64,000 nt of DNA from Halobaculum roseum (GTDB lineage Archaea; Halobacteriota; Halobacteria; Halobacteriales; Haloferacaceae): assembly GCF_019880245.1 (NCBI RefSeq), contig NZ_CP082286.1, positions 2,808,521 to 2,872,520 on the forward strand, in the 5' to 3' direction. Below are positions 63,161 through 64,000 of this stretch, piece after piece. The position numbers and the translations under genes are program-made. Below the pieces are notes generated by a model that saw only the letters and a program-made list of their open reading frames with translations, searched no databases and had not been told where the DNA came from. Position 1 is the first letter of the stretch. Each line of letters begins with the position of its first letter.

Positions 63161-64000
63161 TCAGAGATATCCGAGATCTCTCAGGTGTTCCTCAGGCGTA
63201 CCTATCCCGGTCGCTCCGCCGTCATCTCCCGTAGCATCGAACAGTTGGGGAGTCAGCCAGTCGCGGACGTCGTACACGGTCTTCGGTAGCCCCTCTACCC
63301 CCTGAGCGGAGACCATCGCTCGCATCGAGTGTCGGCCAACTTGGCTATCGTTCGTCTCCTGCGTCTGGATGCCGTGGTCAGACAGGAGGACGAGACGGTC
63401 GCAACGCTCTCGCAGGTCTCCGACCATCCTGTCGACTATCGAATAGTACTCAAACAGTATCTCCGGACGGTCCGCGTAGACGTGTCCCGCCGTATCTAGC
63501 ACGTGAGAGTGAACACCCGCGATTGGAACCTCCAACGTCGCCATCGCAGACAACCATCCAAGTTCCCGGCCCGTGTTCGCGATCAGATCTCGACGGAGGC
63601 GCTCGTGCGTTATTTTGTCGTCGGAAGCTTCGCTCATCCATCGCCAGGCCTCCAACAGGTGTGGTGCGTCGACGATCCCGGGCCACAACCACACCTGCCC
63701 GGTTTCGAACAGAGTTTCGTTCGCCGAGGTCCTGATTTGGATGCCGTCTTCGCTGCCGTCGCTACTCCTGAACGGTCTCCCGAGAAGACGACGCCACCTG
63801 CGAGGAAGATACTGTGTCACTTTACTCGCTGCATCCAATATCGGGTTCCCCCAGTCCTGTGCGTCTCCGGAGATACCGTGATCCTCCGGGCTGACGCCTG
63901 TCGCGACAGTAGCCCACACTTCCGGAGTGTACGGGACATCCTTTGTATGTGTAAACGTTTCAAGTTCGGCGTGCTCGTCGAGGAGTAAGTTATCACAGTC
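63161..64000 (-). CDS. Alkaline phosphatase-superfamily hydrolase, N-terminus missing (runs off right edge)
   Basis: 280 residues without a stop to the window end, in much AT-richer DNA than the rest. It contains PYTPEVWATVATGVSPEDHG, whose TPEVWATVATG segment matches the nucleophile loop of sulfatase/phosphodiesterase-type alkaline-phosphatase-fold enzymes, HSHVLDTAGHVYADRPE for metal binding, and VLLSDHGIQTQE with Asp-His metal ligands. The C-terminus EEHLRDLGYL is a common family ending. Beside aglB such proteins are often part of glycosylation or surface-polysaccharide loci. Substrate not predictable. Confidence 0.8.
   Translation of the reverse strand, partial: DCDNLLLDEHAELETFTHTKDVPYTPEVWATVATGVSPEDHGISGDAQDWGNPILDAASKVTQYLPRRWRRLLGRPFRSSDGSEDGIQIRTSANETLFETGQVWLWPGIVDAPHLLEAWRWMSEASDDKITHERLRRDLIANTGRELGWLSAMATLEVPIAGVHSHVLDTAGHVYADRPEILFEYYSIVDRMVGDLRERCDRLVLLSDHGIQTQETNDSQVGRHSMRAMVSAQGVEGLPKTVYDVRDWLTPQLFDATGDDGGATGIGTPEEHLRDLGYL

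Overview
The window is chromosomal DNA of a halophilic archaeon (class Halobacteria). The evidence is GC-rich, strongly codon-biased sequence, acidic proteins full of Asp and Glu, leaderless promoters with a TATA element 23-31 nt before the start codon, an archaeal-order S10/spc ribosomal cluster, a PGF-CTERM surface protein, AglB, aCPSF1 and archaeal RNase P protein Rnp1. A Halorubrum-like member of the Haloferacales is my best guess, but the genus is an inference. Most of the window is core chromosome. I found no insertion sequence, prophage, CRISPR array or rRNA gene.

Layout. 1-16.9 kb holds single genes and small operons: a truncated phytoene synthase, a small zinc protein, a membrane-linked sulfite-oxidase-type molybdoenzyme, a ZIP metal transporter, a coupled PGF-CTERM/two-helix membrane pair, UspA, a GNAT acetyltransferase, an amphi-Trp protein, an archaeal ornithine cyclodeaminase family member, an alpha/beta hydrolase with an unknown partner, a winged-helix regulator with mosaic base composition, prolyl oligopeptidase and an APC-UspA fusion next to UspA. 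17.0-31.6 kb is one reverse-strand run from a SPOUT methyltransferase through uL3 to uL15, followed by secY with its own promoter. Many of its stop and start codons overlap by 1, 4 or 8 nt.

31.8-32.2 kb carries tRNA-Gly(GCC). The last 21 bases of the tRNA, plus 6 nt beyond it, are repeated 142 bp downstream inside a nested hairpin. 32.2-45.7 kb holds a CBS protein, a thiamine-binding protein, a Zn/Cd-type P-ATPase followed by an ACR3-like exporter, PyrF, a membrane histidine kinase, a 46-residue zinc protein, a membrane J-domain protein, a GTPBP1-type GTPase, a degenerate metallo-beta-lactamase-fold protein, a HAD hydrolase with an unknown partner, and methenyl-tetrahydromethanopterin cyclohydrolase. 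46.1-57.9 kb holds GltB, ProS, a Nudix pair, aCPSF1, methylglyoxal synthase, a secreted protein and endonuclease III.

57.9-64.0 kb ends in a cell-surface module: a DUF371 protein, a DUF368 membrane protein directly abutting aglB, and a partial alkaline-phosphatase-superfamily gene in clearly AT-richer DNA. This looks like the edge of a glycosylation island. The most attractive functional hypothesis is that the DUF368 protein recycles the dolichyl phosphate released by AglB. Other points of interest are the tRNA-derived repeat, a mosaic regulator gene with a 28-bp palindrome upstream, palindromes at the promoters of the GTPBP1 and P-ATPase genes, and an apparently long leader on aCPSF1.
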